This document shows positions 33,435 through 45,364 of a DNA stretch of 64,000 bases, piece by piece (within the stretch, counting starts at the first letter, position 1; each line of letters starts with the position of its first letter). Below the pieces are notes generated by a model. That model ran no database searches and had not been told where the DNA came from. It saw only the letters and a list, made by a program, of their open reading frames with translations. Source of the stretch: Gymnopilus junonius. Taxonomy: Eukaryota > Basidiomycota > Agaricomycetes > Agaricales > Galerinaceae. The stretch is taken from positions 248,001-312,000 of the forward strand of contig JADNYJ010000009.1 of assembly GCA_015501075.1 (NCBI GenBank), in the 5' to 3' direction. Both the position numbers and the translations under genes were made by a program.

Positions 33435-34616
33435 ATGAAGCTCATGTTACGCCCTGAATGGCGCCTCTGGCCTCTCTCCTCCTTTCTCGGCCTCCTTGAT
33501 CTCAAGACTGGCGTAACTGTCGCTCTTTTGTTTGCGGTCTGCTTCCTCCATTTGTCTTTCTTTTCTCCCTCTTATTTCATTTTCCAGCTTCTCAACAAGG
33601 TCGCAGGCGTCTACGGTCTCATCGCCGTCCTCACAGGGGCCGGTGGTTCCTTTGCACAGCTCAGTCTTTATATATACTCGGCCGTTGCTCTTGCAGCACT
33701 AGCATGGGGCCTACGGGTAGTACACAATGCACGTTAATCCTTTTTCATCTTGTCAACCTTGGCAGCTTACACTGATGACAGGAGGACGCTAAGAAGACAC
33801 TTTATTTCGCCCATCTATTCTTCGCCGATCACATTTTCTCCACCTCATGGACCATTTTCTTCGCTGTTGGCTGGTGGCTTTGGAACCCACATGACGGGCG
33901 TAGGCAGGCCAATTCCGCCGCCCAGGAGGCTGTTATGAAGCTTGCCAACTCTTCTGTACCTCTGCTCACCGACGAGCAACGCAAGGAAGCTGCCATGGCT
34001 ATTTGGAATCACGAGAAAGGTCTTGCTGCAGCTGTTATAATCATCTCGTGGATGTTCAAGGTTGGTTTTGATCGCAGTTCTCCATCCCATGATACACATT
34101 TCATGCATTGTACAGATTTATTTCGCCCTCTTACTATATTCCTATGCGGTTCATCTCAGAAAAGGGTCATACAGGTCATTACCTCTCTCTAGATATGCCT
34201 CCGTCGCTTCGAATACTGCATCGCATGCGGCTTACGACGTGCTCGCTGATGCTGAAGATGAAGAAATTGAAGATTTCTACCGTGTTCCGCTTCGCACGCC
34301 TCCTGCGTCTGGCCATCGCCGAGGCGGAAGCAGCAACAATAATGGCTCTGTTGCAACCTTTGCCGACTTCGTGAGTGCCCCAGGGCGGACACCGCGGAAA
34401 ACAAAGTTTGGGAGTGTCTCGTTGCCAAGAGACGGAGGAATAGATGAGGAAGTGATCTTTGATGAAGATGAGGTGACGTACGCTGCCTCAACCTCCTCTC
34501 GCGCACAATCCAAATTAGGGACAGATAGCAGTACCACTGCGGCAAGCGACGAGGAAAGAGGCACGAGTGGCTCTGGCTCCGATACTGGAAAGGGCAGGTT
34601 TACGAGAGAGAAATGA
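33435..34616 (+). CDS. KEI1: Inositol phosphorylceramide synthase regulatory subunit Kei1
   Basis: Partner of the Aur1 catalytic subunit in Golgi sphingolipid synthesis. The start RPEWRLWPLSSFLGLLDLKTG is followed by a membrane segment, and after a short intron LLNKVAGVYGLIAVLTGAGG, YIYSAVALAALAWGL, KKTLYFAHLFFADHIFSTSW, WLWNPHDGRRQANSAAQEA, AVIIISWMFKIYFALLLYSY and HLRKGSYRSLP. A long Ser/Asp-rich cytosolic tail ends GKGRFTREK. At least four hydrophobic segments fit the family. Two in-frame ATGs (33435 and 33444) are possible starts. A short upstream ORF (33425-33457) overlaps them in another frame. Confidence 0.88.
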
Positions 34617-34897
34617 TCGATGGATGAACTTCATCTTATACCTCTAATTTCGTTTGACATCCGTCGCTCCTTTCTTTTCCTGTTCCCAGCACAACGTTCC
34701 CCGTCCCACTCTAACTCGGATCTCTGGAGGTTATATCTATTCATACATACATATTCAAGGTACTCAGAATATTTAATCCTACATCTCGCCGCATTTCTAT
34801 ACACCTATGCATCTCCAAGCACTACAGCTGACGACGGGATGTTGCGTTACTGAGCACAGGTCCTTCCTGATCTTCTTTTCCACATCCTCAACTGATC

Positions 34898-35920
34898 TTA
34901 GGACGCTCTAGAGGCTGCTCTGCTCATTTTTGGGGAACCCGTAGCTGTTACTGTAGCTGTTGGTGTCTCTGACAGATCATGGACGACAGTTTCCTCCTGT
35001 CGGGTTCCTTCTGAAACGCGTCTCTCAGCCTCTTTTCGACGTCGTCTGCGTGCCATTGGGTTGAGAATTAGAGCCGCAACAACGACCACCCCGTCCAACA
35101 CCTAGACCCGTTGTCAGAAGCATTGAATACAAAGCAGTTAATACACTTACGATGACGGTGGAATACGTGACAGCCGCAATTACGTCGAATTCGGTTTTGA
35201 AAACGAGAGAGAGCAGGCTGAATACACCTCCCAATAGATCAACGCTCATGAACACCAGCGATATCCCAATGACTTCTTTATATTTATAGATTTCCCAGTA
35301 TTGTGGAAACAAACCCGCAGAGACAAGGACAGAAGCAAAGACACCGAAAAACTGGGTCGCCATTTGCCTGCTTCGGCCATGAGAGAAACGAACTGCGATA
35401 ATCAAGACAAACTCTAGTATCCCAGATACAACCATTGCGGTCACGGTCATAAGGATGGCCACTTTGCGTGAACGCTTTAATCCATAATACTGACACTGAG
35501 AACCCCATGTTATGCTGCACGCTTTCAGCTACATTTCATTAACAATTCTTGACATACCTGGCCCCAGCTCAAAAATGCCAAAAATCCAAACGACTGCGGC
35601 TGCACCATTAAGGGGACATTCAATTTCTGGACGATGGTGTACACCCCAAGGAAAATGGCAGCTAAACCCCACAATAGCCTGTTCGTCCAGAACAATGTTA
35701 AGCATCTAAAGCGATGATAAAGACTGGCCTAATTACACAAGCCAGTGAGATAGTCCAGTTGTAGATTTGCTTCGGTAGCTCTTCCAAACTTGAGGGACTA
35801 GCTGTACAGTCCAGAAGATTGTCCCTGCTTCTTTTCACGAAACCGGCTTGCAACCCTGAGCAATCCACACATACCAATTGTGCCAAAGACTTGTTCTGCT
35901 ACCGCATTATGGTGCGGCAT
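34898..35920 (-). CDS. PQ-loop repeat membrane protein
   Basis: Seven-helix-type PQ-loop protein. This superfamily includes lysosomal/vacuolar amino-acid exporters and flippase partners. The start MPHHNAVAEQVFGTIG joins through an intron to TIFWTVQLVPQVWKSYRSKS (first PQ motif), then LLWGLAAIFLGVYTIVQKLN, FGFLAFLSWGQ, RKVAILMTVTAMVVSGILEF, ASVLVSAGLFPQYWEIYKYK (second PQ motif) and VFMSVDLLGGVFSLLSLVF. A basic tail (MARRRRRKEAE) follows a last hydrophobic segment. At least four introns are inferred. The substrate cannot be stated. Confidence 0.8.
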
Positions 35921-35975
35921 ATCTTGATATGTTCAGGTAAGGCACAAATCGTTTTCAAAGATGTAGGGGACTTTT

Positions 35976-36310
35976 CTAGGTCGCTTTGATGACAAGGGCT
36001 CCTTCATAACCGGCAGGGACGTTCGAAGGCGAAAAAACTGACTCGAAATGTCCTGAAGATTTCAAATTTCCCTCGGGAATGACGTCTGGTCTGAAAATAA
36101 CCGCGATAAGTCACCCGAGACGTATGCACAGTAAGCCATGTGCTGAAATGAGACGTGCCGTACCCTTGTGATCAAGGACGGTTTTTCTGGCAAATCATAT
36201 CGGCCTCTAACAGGAATGCCAGACGCAAAAAATAATAGGCCTACGAATCCAGTATGTACGCTGTCCTTAATGGGAGCCACGGCACTACCTGTTCTCCTAT
36301 TGATTGGGGT
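35976..36310 (-). CDS. Small unrecognised protein, N-terminus unresolved
   Basis: An open frame gives TGSAVAPIKDSVHTGFVGLL and FFASGIPVRGRYDLPEKPSL. An intron of about 73 nt (gtacgg...tttcag) joins it to RPDVIPEGNLKSSGHFESVF and SPSNVPAGYEGALVIKAT-stop at 35976-35978. Frame and splice sites agree, and one hydrophobic stretch could be a membrane helix. No ATG lies upstream in this frame before a stop, so the first exon is missing from my model or the start is non-standard. I do not recognise the family. It lies tightly between the TMEM14 and PQ-loop genes, same strand. Confidence 0.45.
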
Positions 36311-36355
36311 ATTGACCTTTCAAATACAAATCCTATCCTATTCCTTGCATATGAC

Positions 36356-36838
36356 TTAGTGGTTCCTTAAACTGTACACAGTATTTCCGTAGTATAGGCC
36401 GGTGCCTGCCGAAGTGATAGTTAAAACGGCTGGGACTGGGCCCTTTGCGAATCGTGGAAGTGAAGAGATGAATAAAAGTGCAGACGCTCCTAGAGTCAAC
36501 GGTCACAAGTGGGCAATGCAAGTGGGAGACTTGTCAAACTTACCAAGGGCGCCTTCAAGGCCGTTAGCGGTACCTTTGCGGATGCTGTCGGCACTCCAGA
36601 GGTAGAGCAGACCAACACTACGCCCACAGGTTCGTAAGCCGTCTCATGACGAGGTCAAACGACGTCGACGTACCCAACACCAGCGACCAATGATGGTATA
36701 GAACGTGTCCTCACGAAACCAGTCACACCACCCACAATGCAGAGACCTCCCATGGTATAAGCGGGGTAAGCAGACTAGGTAGTGGACGTGCTCGATTTCA
36801 GTCTACATTAGGATGTATAGTTGAAGTTTTCGTACCAT
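36356..36838 (-). CDS. TMEM14 family small membrane protein
   Basis: About 105 residues, four hydrophobic helices, probably mitochondrial inner membrane or ER. After splicing: SAYPAYTMGGLCIVGGVTGF, VRTRSIPSLVAG, GLLYLWSADSIRKGTANGLE, ASALLFISSLPRFAKGPVPA, LTITSAGTGLYYGNTVY, SLRNH. The Gly-rich helices and the early GGLCIVGGVTGF..RSIPSL motif are the family hallmark. The first coding exon is the ATG alone (36836-36838), followed at once by a GT donor. Three introns. No frame error. Confidence 0.82.
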
Positions 36839-37161
36839 TCTGACGATATGTAGTACAAGAAAACAAAAGAGAAAGGGAGTGAGGGAAAAGGGAAGAGAAG
36901 GCGTTGAGTGTCTGTTGATGAGTCCGTTCGGCAGCTTTGACGTCAATGTTACCCCGCATTCACGGCAACGTCCCCACTCAAGAACCGGAGCCTGGAACGA
37001 CGACTAGCCCGGTCAGGCCCGGTGCATGCATCCAGATTCAATCGTTCTGGATTCAAATTTTGCACCTGAGAATGTCTCTACAGGTCTCTACAGCAACAAC
37101 TAAGTATAGCGAAGATCCCAAGTATGTATCCTGAGCATAAATAAAGACCGAAAGTGAAAAT
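36839..37161. other. Intergenic between TMEM14 promoter and IPI3 3' end
   Basis: About 320 bp holding the TMEM14 promoter and the IPI3 3' flank. No conserved coding frame was seen. Confidence 0.5.
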
Positions 37162-39017
37162 TCAGGCCGGTCGACTTCGTTTTCTTTTCCTCTCTGGGTC
37201 TTCCTCTCCTGTTTGTGGTAGCTCGGAGCTTTTTTCCTGACCAACGAGTTTGTTGACCATCGTATCCCACATAGCATCATTAATCCCTTTGGCTTTGCTT
37301 AGTTGCTTTCGCAAGTTCTCCACCTCGGACTCTAGCGCAGTCACTTGCGACTTTAGGGACGCAGGATCTATATGACCATTTTGTGGTGAAGCCTGAGCTT
37401 GAACGAAAAAGCTATGGTCGCGCAATAATTCCGCTTCGCTGTACGCTGAAGCCTCGTCAACGTAGGCCTAGAAGGTTATGATAAACAGAGGGTAACAACC
37501 GATTTTTTAAACACTTGCAATTTTTCGAATTGGTAGGAGGGCAGAAATTTCGTGCGCATCCCGCGCTTTGAGATCCCGCATTCTTTGGAATGGTGTAACG
37601 GGCTTAAGTGGGATGAAGTCTTTCACATCTGAAGTGCTTCCTGCTCTGAATTCCAGATCTGTGTGTCCAATCAAATCCGGAGGTTTGATCATGGTTTCAA
37701 GATGAGCAATCAACAACCCTTTGTGCGAAGATATCGTGCGAAGCAGTTGGTGAGATGGAACATCATAAAGATGTACCAGGCCCTCCGAGGTCCCAACCAG
37801 AAGGATTGTTGATGTCAAAGATATGCAGATATTTGTTATTGGTTGGCTACGGACTTATATTAAATCTCGAAAGAAGCAATAAAAGAAGACAAAAGGACTT
37901 TACCCGACTTTTATTAGCCTCTTCTTTCGAGCCTCGCGGCTTGCATCATCATCGATACGAATAACGTCTGTTACACCGGCACCCCCAATGGACTCCGTTA
38001 AAATGCCTCCCATTTTTGTTTCTCTTTCACGAAACATGTTCACTTGATGGATAGAACCATCAGACGAGGCTGAAAAGAAAAGGCGTTCCGTCACGTCCCA
38101 TGCTAGGTGAGATATTGGCTGAGGAAATTGGAATGTCGTCAGAAGCGTCTTAGAAGATAGATCCCAGAGCTATAGATAAATTGTCAGCAAGATATAATAT
38201 TGTGGATAATTCCTGGAGACCTTGACAGAGTGATCCACAGAAGATGTCAAGACACGGCAGTCTGGAAAAACGCCGATCCCGCATATGATATCGGTAATGG
38301 GAAGAGTATGATCTGAGAGAGTACAATAAGGCACAAGGTGGTGTTCATTTTGTGTACCGTCATCCACTAATCTAAATGCAAAATGTCAGGGCAGAGAAGA
38401 TGAGAGGCACGAGGTCAGATTGACCTAGATACGGACCAGACGCTCACACCCGAGTCATCGCTCCCAGAAATCAGAGCGGCACCGTCGTTTGTAAAACGCA
38501 GCACATTGACCTGTCGGTAGTGTGCATCCCAAGAATTATACATGATACCTGAGGCAGTCTGTAACAAGTCAAATCTGGGCCAAAAATTGGGGTGGGGGTG
38601 TTGAAAAGCATACCTCCCACAAGTATATACGCCCAGCAGCAGTCCCACCCGCGCAAAAATCACCGCGACGATCGAGGGCAACACATGTCAACTTTTCTGG
38701 AAGGACAATTTTGAGACTGATTTGATCCTGGTGCAGCAGAGTAATCATGTCAGAAAAGAAAATTCAGTCAAAAAAGAGGGACCTGCTTTTTGGAAATTAT
38801 ACACGTTCATAATGGACTTGTCAGGCTGCGAGGCGAGAATAAAACCACCCTGTGTGCCTTTTGATTGGAGCACTGCCAGAGAGTGTGGACCGGCATTTGT
38901 TTGCTTGAAGGAAGCAAGGGTAGCACCTGTCTGGATGTCGTGAAGAAAAATGGAACCCGAGCCTGCGTTCGGATTTGTGGGAGCAGCAGCACAGAGTATA
39001 GTTTCTTGGAGAAGCAT
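37162..39017 (-). CDS. IPI3: WD-repeat pre-rRNA processing protein Ipi3 (WDR18)
   Basis: Subunit of the Rix1 complex, needed for ITS2 processing and late 60S maturation in the nucleus. The start MLLQETILCAAAPTNPNAGS leads into WD repeats: SGSIFLHDIQTGATLASFKQ; EKLTCVALDRRGDFCAGGTA; INVLRFTNDG-type ALISGSDDSGVSVWSV; LSDHTLPITDIICGIGVFPD; RVLTSSVDHSVKLWDLSSK; SASSDGSIHQVN; LVGTSEGLVHLYDVPSHQLL. The C-terminus is a coiled coil (VTALESEVENLRKQLSKAKG) with a basic end (ERKRKRSRPA). The repeat layout and C-terminal coiled coil fit Ipi3 better than other WD proteins. About six introns. Divergent from the DnaJ gene by 176 bp. Confidence 0.85.
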
Positions 39018-39193
39018 GGCAAAGAGTCGAAATTAAAATCCGCAAGCAAGGTTGAACGAAAATTAAACACGTGACCCGTAGTTAGTTGGTGCGGCGCGTG
39101 TGGGGCATGCCCAGAACATTCTCTTTGCAGTTATCCTATAAGAACCCTAAAGGTTGTCTATTAATTTGTCTCTAATCTTTCACTCTCCAAACT

Positions 39194-40661
39194 ATGTCTA
39201 GTCTTTACGAAGAACTCGGTGTCTCCAGAGATGCTGCTCAGGAAGAAAGTAGGCCTTCCTCGCCACTCAATCGCAAACAGGCGCTCACCTCCAACAGTCC
39301 GCAAGGCTTACAAGAAGAGGGCTCTGCAGACACACCCTGACAGACTTCCTCCAGGAGCACTCCTGATGAGAAAGCTGCTGCAGAAGAGCAATTCCGAAAG
39401 GTAGGTACAACCTTTCTTGTGTATGTCGTCATTGCTCAGCCTTTACGATAGGTGAATAACGCATACGAGGTGCTCAGCGACCCAAAAAAACGAAGTGTGA
39501 GTATTATCACTTTGTATATCTTGCCACTTTTCGTTTCTAAATAGAGTTTGAAAGGAATACGACACCCATGGTGCCTGGCCTCCCCCCGAGGAGGAAGACT
39601 TCTTCACCTCTCATATGCCTGGGGGAAGCTACAGGTCCTACCCCCGTGGCCAACCTTCCCGAAGTCAAACATATCGAGACCCGTTTTTCTCCCACCGGCA
39701 TTCCCCCTTCTCAGTTTTTCAATTTACGGATCCATTTACTCTATTCGACTCCATCTTTGAGGGCACTCCATTTTCCTCGCGTAACCGCCATCCTTTCTAC
39801 ACACATCGAATAGATCCCTTTGAAAGGGTGAACAGGATGCAGGCCGAAATTGAAAGCTTTATGGATGATATTGACCGAGATCCATTCGGCTTTGGCGGGG
39901 GCTTCCCGAGGTTTGGCTTTTCGCCCATGCACTCCTTCCCGGCTCTCGAACCTTCCTCAGTCGATCGTGGGCGCTGGGTTTCCGAGAGCTACATGACTTC
40001 CACCATCAATGGCGTTACACAAACGATCAAAAAGCGTGTGGACTCAGACGTGAGTCTGTTCCGAGACATTCTTGCCATTTGCTAATGATTTCATTCACAG
40101 GGCAATGAGCATATTACACGTACTCTTCCGGACGGGCGTAAGATTCGTACTATCAACGGAGTAGAACAGCCACCCAGCGGCTATCTTCCTTATGCGGATT
40201 CATCGAAGAATAGACTCGCTCAAGAACCCTCGGCTCACCGGTACCTTTCTCCGGACACTGCACATTCCCAACCCATCCCCAGCAGCTCGCGAATGGGTTA
40301 TAGTACTTCGCAGCCTCCGCCGTACACGCCTCACCCCGCGGATTACCGGGAAGTCCCTCGCAAGTATCCGTCATTTAGTTCTTTCTTTCAGTAGTTTAAT
40401 CCCCTACTCCGTCATATAGCGCATGCCGACAGCCGTCACCGACGGCGCAGGAGTTCTGAGAAATGTACGTTCCCCTTTTATGAAACACATTGCCGGATCT
40501 TATACTAACTGCGCATACTTTGAGACTACACTTCTACAGCCAGTCAGTGAGCTATTGATAGCCAAGATGAAAACAGCATGGTCGATCTAATCAATTCTCT
40601 CCCAGATCCTATTCATCTTTCACATGAAGAACGACATCACAGGAAGAAGCGGTGGCCGTAG
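39194..40661 (+). CDS. DnaJ (Hsp40) co-chaperone, DNAJB6-like
   Basis: J-domain at the start: MSSLYEELGVSRDAAQEEI, RKAYKKRALQTHPDR with the HPD motif, EEQFRKVNNAYEVLSDPKKR. A Gly/Phe/Ser-rich middle follows (DPFFSHRHSPFSVFQFTDPF, DPFGFGGGFPRFGF), then SESYMTSTINGVTQTIKKRV and HITRTLPDGRKIRTINGVE, as in DNAJB6-type proteins. The tail is basic (HADSRHRRRRSSEK ... RHHRKKRWP). One G seems to be missing near 39355, in the link PPG-STPDEKA. An intron with a GC donor (40360-40419) best joins the last exons. The final two small exons are uncertain. Confidence 0.83.
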
Positions 40662-41981
40662 GCGTCATCTGTTATCTTTTCATCTCCCCGTTTCTTTCAT
40701 TTCATTCCCGTCTAATCTTCTTCTTGGCTTCTTTACCCTTTTCTTAGCTTTTTCCCAGAAATTTATGATAGTCAAAAAAATGGTGTATATTAGACAATAC
40801 TCATTGCAATCTTCTTTTTAGTAGTAAACAGAATATCGTCAGTTACGAGCAACCGCTATCATGTACACCCATTATGCCACAATATGTTGTAAAGCCTTAT
40901 GCAGCTGCAGGACCGGTTTCGTGTATTTCATAGAAATCATTTGGAAATCATGCTAAATTTCTTACGTTCCCACCTTAATCAACAGGCCTTCCAAAAATCT
41001 GTGGTGGGGATGGAAACTCTGTCGTGGATATGTTTATTTCCACCCCTACCTTCCGTAATGCTGCTTGGCATTGCGTTCTGGGGTTCAGAATGGCGTCTGA
41101 GCCAAAAGAAAAATCTGGGGATTCAAAGTTTATGAATTATGTGGCGGTTACATGTTCTCCGCGACCTAAATCAACGCTACAGGTCCTTACGAAAGATACG
41201 CAAGTGTGCAAAGTTGCAATAAATGCACACACACGTTCATTAACCATAGAAGCTCTGTGCAGAAAATAGATTTGGGATGTATTTTCCAGCTTTCTGATAA
41301 GGGGTCTTGGCAAACGGAGACGCCATTCGAAAAATACCGAGATAGAGTAAAACGGGGGTGGAATTACGGAAACTTGAATATACTTATTATCAAGATAATG
41401 TCATATCAACTACCATCAGTACACTGCAAAGGGTTTAGTGGGAAATAAGGTGAAAAAGATGTCAAAAAATCGCATACAAATGTCAAGCAAGACAATGATG
41501 TGTTGAGACCTGGTCATCCAGCAGGCTGTTGAGAAATATTATGCCAGGCTGCTTTTCTGAGGGTATGATTTCGCATGTGGAGACCTGATACATTGATATA
41601 AAGTACATCCTGTCCGCCGGTCAGTACTACTCTACATTAAAGAAAGATTCATAGATCACTTTGAGTAAAAAGAACGAAGGTGAGCTTCCAGCGCACTGCG
41701 GAAGAATGGCGAGAATTTAAAAAGATTAACAGTTGACATACGAAAAAGGTGGAAGTATGGTGCAATGCATCTACTAGAACGGTTCTTCTCCAGCCTCTCA
41801 GAGTAGATGTCAATTTAAAGAGGAAAGAAACGTCAGGTAACATATGGCTGACGAAACAAATGATGGATGACAAGCGCGGTCTGCAAAGACACGATGATAA
41901 GGGGTAATGCAAGCCCAGTAGGGAGGGTCATTAGGACTGGGGTCGGCGTTGTGGAAGGCAAGGTGATAGATAAGCACAAGC
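40662..41981. other. Long intergenic region without a convincing gene
   Basis: About 1.3 kb between the DnaJ and UBC2-like genes. A forward frame around 41003-41269 (GGDGNSVVDMFISTPTFRNA, then PKEKSGDSKFMNY) is open for about 85 codons, but has no family I recognise and no clear splice context. The rest is AT-rich with no long frame. Confidence 0.4.
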
Positions 41982-44446
41982 TCAGATCACTACTGGCGTC
42001 GTCCTCGTTTGTACTGGAGGAAAGGCTGATGACATAGGTGATACCTGTATTTGACTATCTTCAAGGGTTGCGGTATTCGGTGGAAGAATGCCTGTATTAG
42101 GTGTCACAGGACCGATGCCAGAGGCCGAAACTTTGCCAATGAACCAAGACTGGAAGAAAGGGATGAACAAATTGAGTGAATGAGGTTCAGAAAAAAAACG
42201 TACAGGAACCCAGCCACGATCCCCTCCCACCTCTTTGACAGCCTGCAATAATAAAATAAGAAAGTGAACACCTCGGCGTGTTCTCTCACTTACGTATGAC
42301 CAATGGTTGTATCGTTTAAACACCCTTAAGGCATCATCTTTTACAAGATCGAGCTCCTCGTCGCCTTTCTTCTTGTAATCCATCAGCGCGATACCAGGGA
42401 AACTGGTCGAGATAATGCTTAAGGGCAAGATCGGAGTTTTTGATATCGAAGGCGTTCCAGGCGGGGACCCTGATGCTGACCCATGCTTTGCGGCAGTGGC
42501 TTCTGCAATCGCTGACGCAACTGGCACGTTGGTTTCGAGAAGGCAACCTGCTGGTACCCAGCCTTGCTTAACAATGTCGGTGTCTACTATGCCTGATCCG
42601 CTTGGATCCCTTTGCACTACCCACCATCCTCGAGCACGAGACAAAATGACAAATGTATCTCCCCTGGAAAATATCAAAAATTAGTTTATGCGACACAGGA
42701 TAAGATGAACATCGGATACTCACACGACAACGTCAAACTCATCATCTTGCTCAGCCATGTACGGATAAATAGCAACTGCATAAGAGACTCCGTTTGAAGA
42801 TGCTGGGGGCATCTCCCGCACGCTCACGCCACCATTTATTTGTTCTGCATTTCCTCCCCCGTTGACCTTCGTCGCCGATGAGTCTCGACTTGCGTGAGAA
42901 TTTTGAGTGACTAGAGTTGAACCACTCATTGCACTATATGTCGTGGACGTTGATAAATGAGATACCGCAGATCCGGGAGCCACATTCGTCTCTTCCTGCC
43001 GCAAACCTTCACCGGCTGGAGATAATATGTTTCCATCTGGCCAGCCAGGTTGGGGACTAAGACCTGTTGAGAGAGTTGGCGTTGACGCGGAAAGATCCTG
43101 TACTTCAAGTTTCGGTGGTCTGTGAACGGTCCTCGACGTTGAGGGTTGCTTTTGATGTCCGTTAGTTGCACTAGTGACCGCGGTTTCTTGCGAAATTACG
43201 GAAGAAGCTTTCCTTGCAGCATGCTTCTGCTGTGCGACAGCGATAGGAGATCGAATATCTTTGATATGTTTGAGCATAAACACCGGATTTTTCTTGGCAT
43301 CTTTCAGCTTTTGGAAGAGTAGAAGCGGTTTTTCGTCGTAACTCAAGCACCTTTCTATCCGATTGCCTGGACGTCGGGGGTTACTAACGTGCACAATTTC
43401 GATAGCAATAAAGACACACCAGATGGGCCATAACAAATAAACATAGCATAGCTTTGCCAATTGTCGTTGTTGATACGGTATTTCTTGAGGGCTGCTGGAA
43501 GAACTTTCCACGTCGGATCCTCCAAGCTGACTTTGAAACTCTTGAGATTGTCCGAGCTCTCTTGTCTTCCAGGTTTCGGTGTCTCCAGTGGTTGAACTAG
43601 CCTAGGCTTGTCTAAACTTGAAGCTGGTGCCGTCGGTAGGCCACCATTCCTATTATAACCAACAGTGTCATGCTCAACGCGTTGCGGAGAAGGATGGGGT
43701 GACTCCATCACATCTTTCGTAGGCGACTTTTGAGGTTTCACGAACTGCGCCCACTTGAAAGATGGCTGTCTTCGCAATGTATTTGAGGTGTCATCCTAAA
43801 TGTCATTAAACAATATGTAGCAGAATTTCCGAAGGAAAAGGCCACTTACGGTACGTCCGGACGAACGGACGTTATTGACTTCCTCAACGAATGCCTGCAA
43901 TGCACTAGACAGGTTTCGGTTCTCCTCCTCTAAACTCCTCAGTCGCTGGGCTGATCAAGAGCTCAATGAGGACATGTAAATATGACGAGCATCAGAGGAA
44001 TAATACCTTGGTCCTTGACGATAGAATGAAGCTTTTCGAGATTGATGTTTTCCACGCGCTCGGGAGCTTCGGCTAAGTGGGCTCATTGGCAAAGCATGAA
44101 TAGCATAGTTTGGTTGAGCTCACAAGGAGGAACGTAATGATAGTCGTAGATCGGAACGTTGTGTGCAAGTTTCACTTGATATATGTGCTTGAGAATGGCA
44201 AGCCGCTGTCCGATTGTGGTAATTCCTAGTGACTTGAGTCCATCAGCGTCGAGGTCACAGAGCGAGTCTCCTTGTATCTTGTGTTCTGAAAAATAATGCT
44301 ATTAAGAGGCAAACTAGGCATTAGGAGGGAAATACAATACCTCTGATTTGACTCTCATACTGAGGATAGCCCAGACAGGATAACCACTTGTGCACGTCCG
44401 TTTCGTCCCAGTCGAGGATGTGCCGGTCAACTGGAGGACCTTCCAT
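41982..44446 (-). CDS. UBC2: Ubc2/Ste50-like MAPK adaptor: SAM, RA and two SH3 domains
   Basis: Scaffold upstream of the mating/filamentation MAPK cascade. From the ATG at 44444-44446: SAM domain (ILDWDETDVHKWLSCLGYPQ, DGLKSLGITTIGQRLAILKH), a coiled coil (SLEEENRNLSSALQAFVEEV), an RA domain (SLEDPTWKVLPAALKKYRIN, YAMFICYGPSG, EKPLLLFQKLKDAKKNPVFM) and a long Ser/Thr-rich linker. Then come two SH3 domains (AIYPYMAEQDDEFDV, RARGWWVVQRD, GWVPAGCLLE; and ALMDYKKKGDEELDLVKDDA, GGDRGWVPSWFIGK). C-terminal SH3 domains mark the basidiomycete Ubc2 type as against yeast Ste50. About eight introns. Confidence 0.88.
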
Positions 44447-45364
44447 GGTACAATAAGAGACGTGTACGGCAGGAAGACCGAAATGAGGATGTGGGAGAAG
44501 AGAATTCGAGGCAAATGACCAACCAATGGCCTGCTACTTCAACTAGGTAGCAAGGGCCCAAAGTCTTTCTTAATTGGGTTGAGTCACGTGAGTCGTTCAA
44601 GGTGCACTGCCACATCTCTCAAAGCACTGATGAGACCAAGGCAGGCGCTAATTACTGGTACAGCTACTTCAAAGTTACTTTCAAAGTTCCAGCTTGTCCT
44701 TGATTCAGTTTTGAAGTAAATAGACATATCTACTATTTATACAAGACACTTTGATATATAGTCGACTGAATTTCTACTGCAAGTACTTATTATCATTAAA
44801 GCCCGCCGCTGCAAATAGCACTGCATACGATGACATCCCAACAACCTGCAACCACTTGGTAACAGATGGGTTGGCAACTATTTTAGGAGCCCGAGAACTG
44901 TAAGTCCTGATCCCAACGCTGGTGATATCATTAGGCGTCATCAATGGACTGTCCTCCTCATGCGGTTAATAACCTGAAGTATCCTGGATTTGGTGAGTGA
45001 AGGTCCATCAATAAAATAGAGACGTGCGAATCAACAGGGATGAGTGTTTCTACACCCTGGGCTGATTGAGGATTATTCCGGGGGAGAAAAGGGTTCCGAG
45101 TTCCGAGCGGATATAACTCTCAGGTGCACCGCCCATCTGAAAGCTGTGGCGAACTCAGAGGGGGAGAATGTGCGGAGCTAGTTGAGAGTCCATAAGGGAG
45201 TTGGTTCATGCAATCCGGCATATGAAGCAAACCGAGACACAAAAAGGGACAAGTCAGCTATCCAGACAATATAATGCATGGCCGTAAATTCCAGGACAAA
45301 AGGTATCCGCAACGTTCAAAAGTGCGCCCTCAGAGACATAGGCTTGTGGTGGTTACCCACATCG
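44447..45364. other. Intergenic between the tandem SAM-RA genes
   Basis: About 900 bp. It should hold the promoter of the downstream UBC2-like gene and the 3' flank of the shorter paralogue. I looked for SH3-coding sequence here, which would suggest a truncated paralogue, and saw none. Confidence 0.5.
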
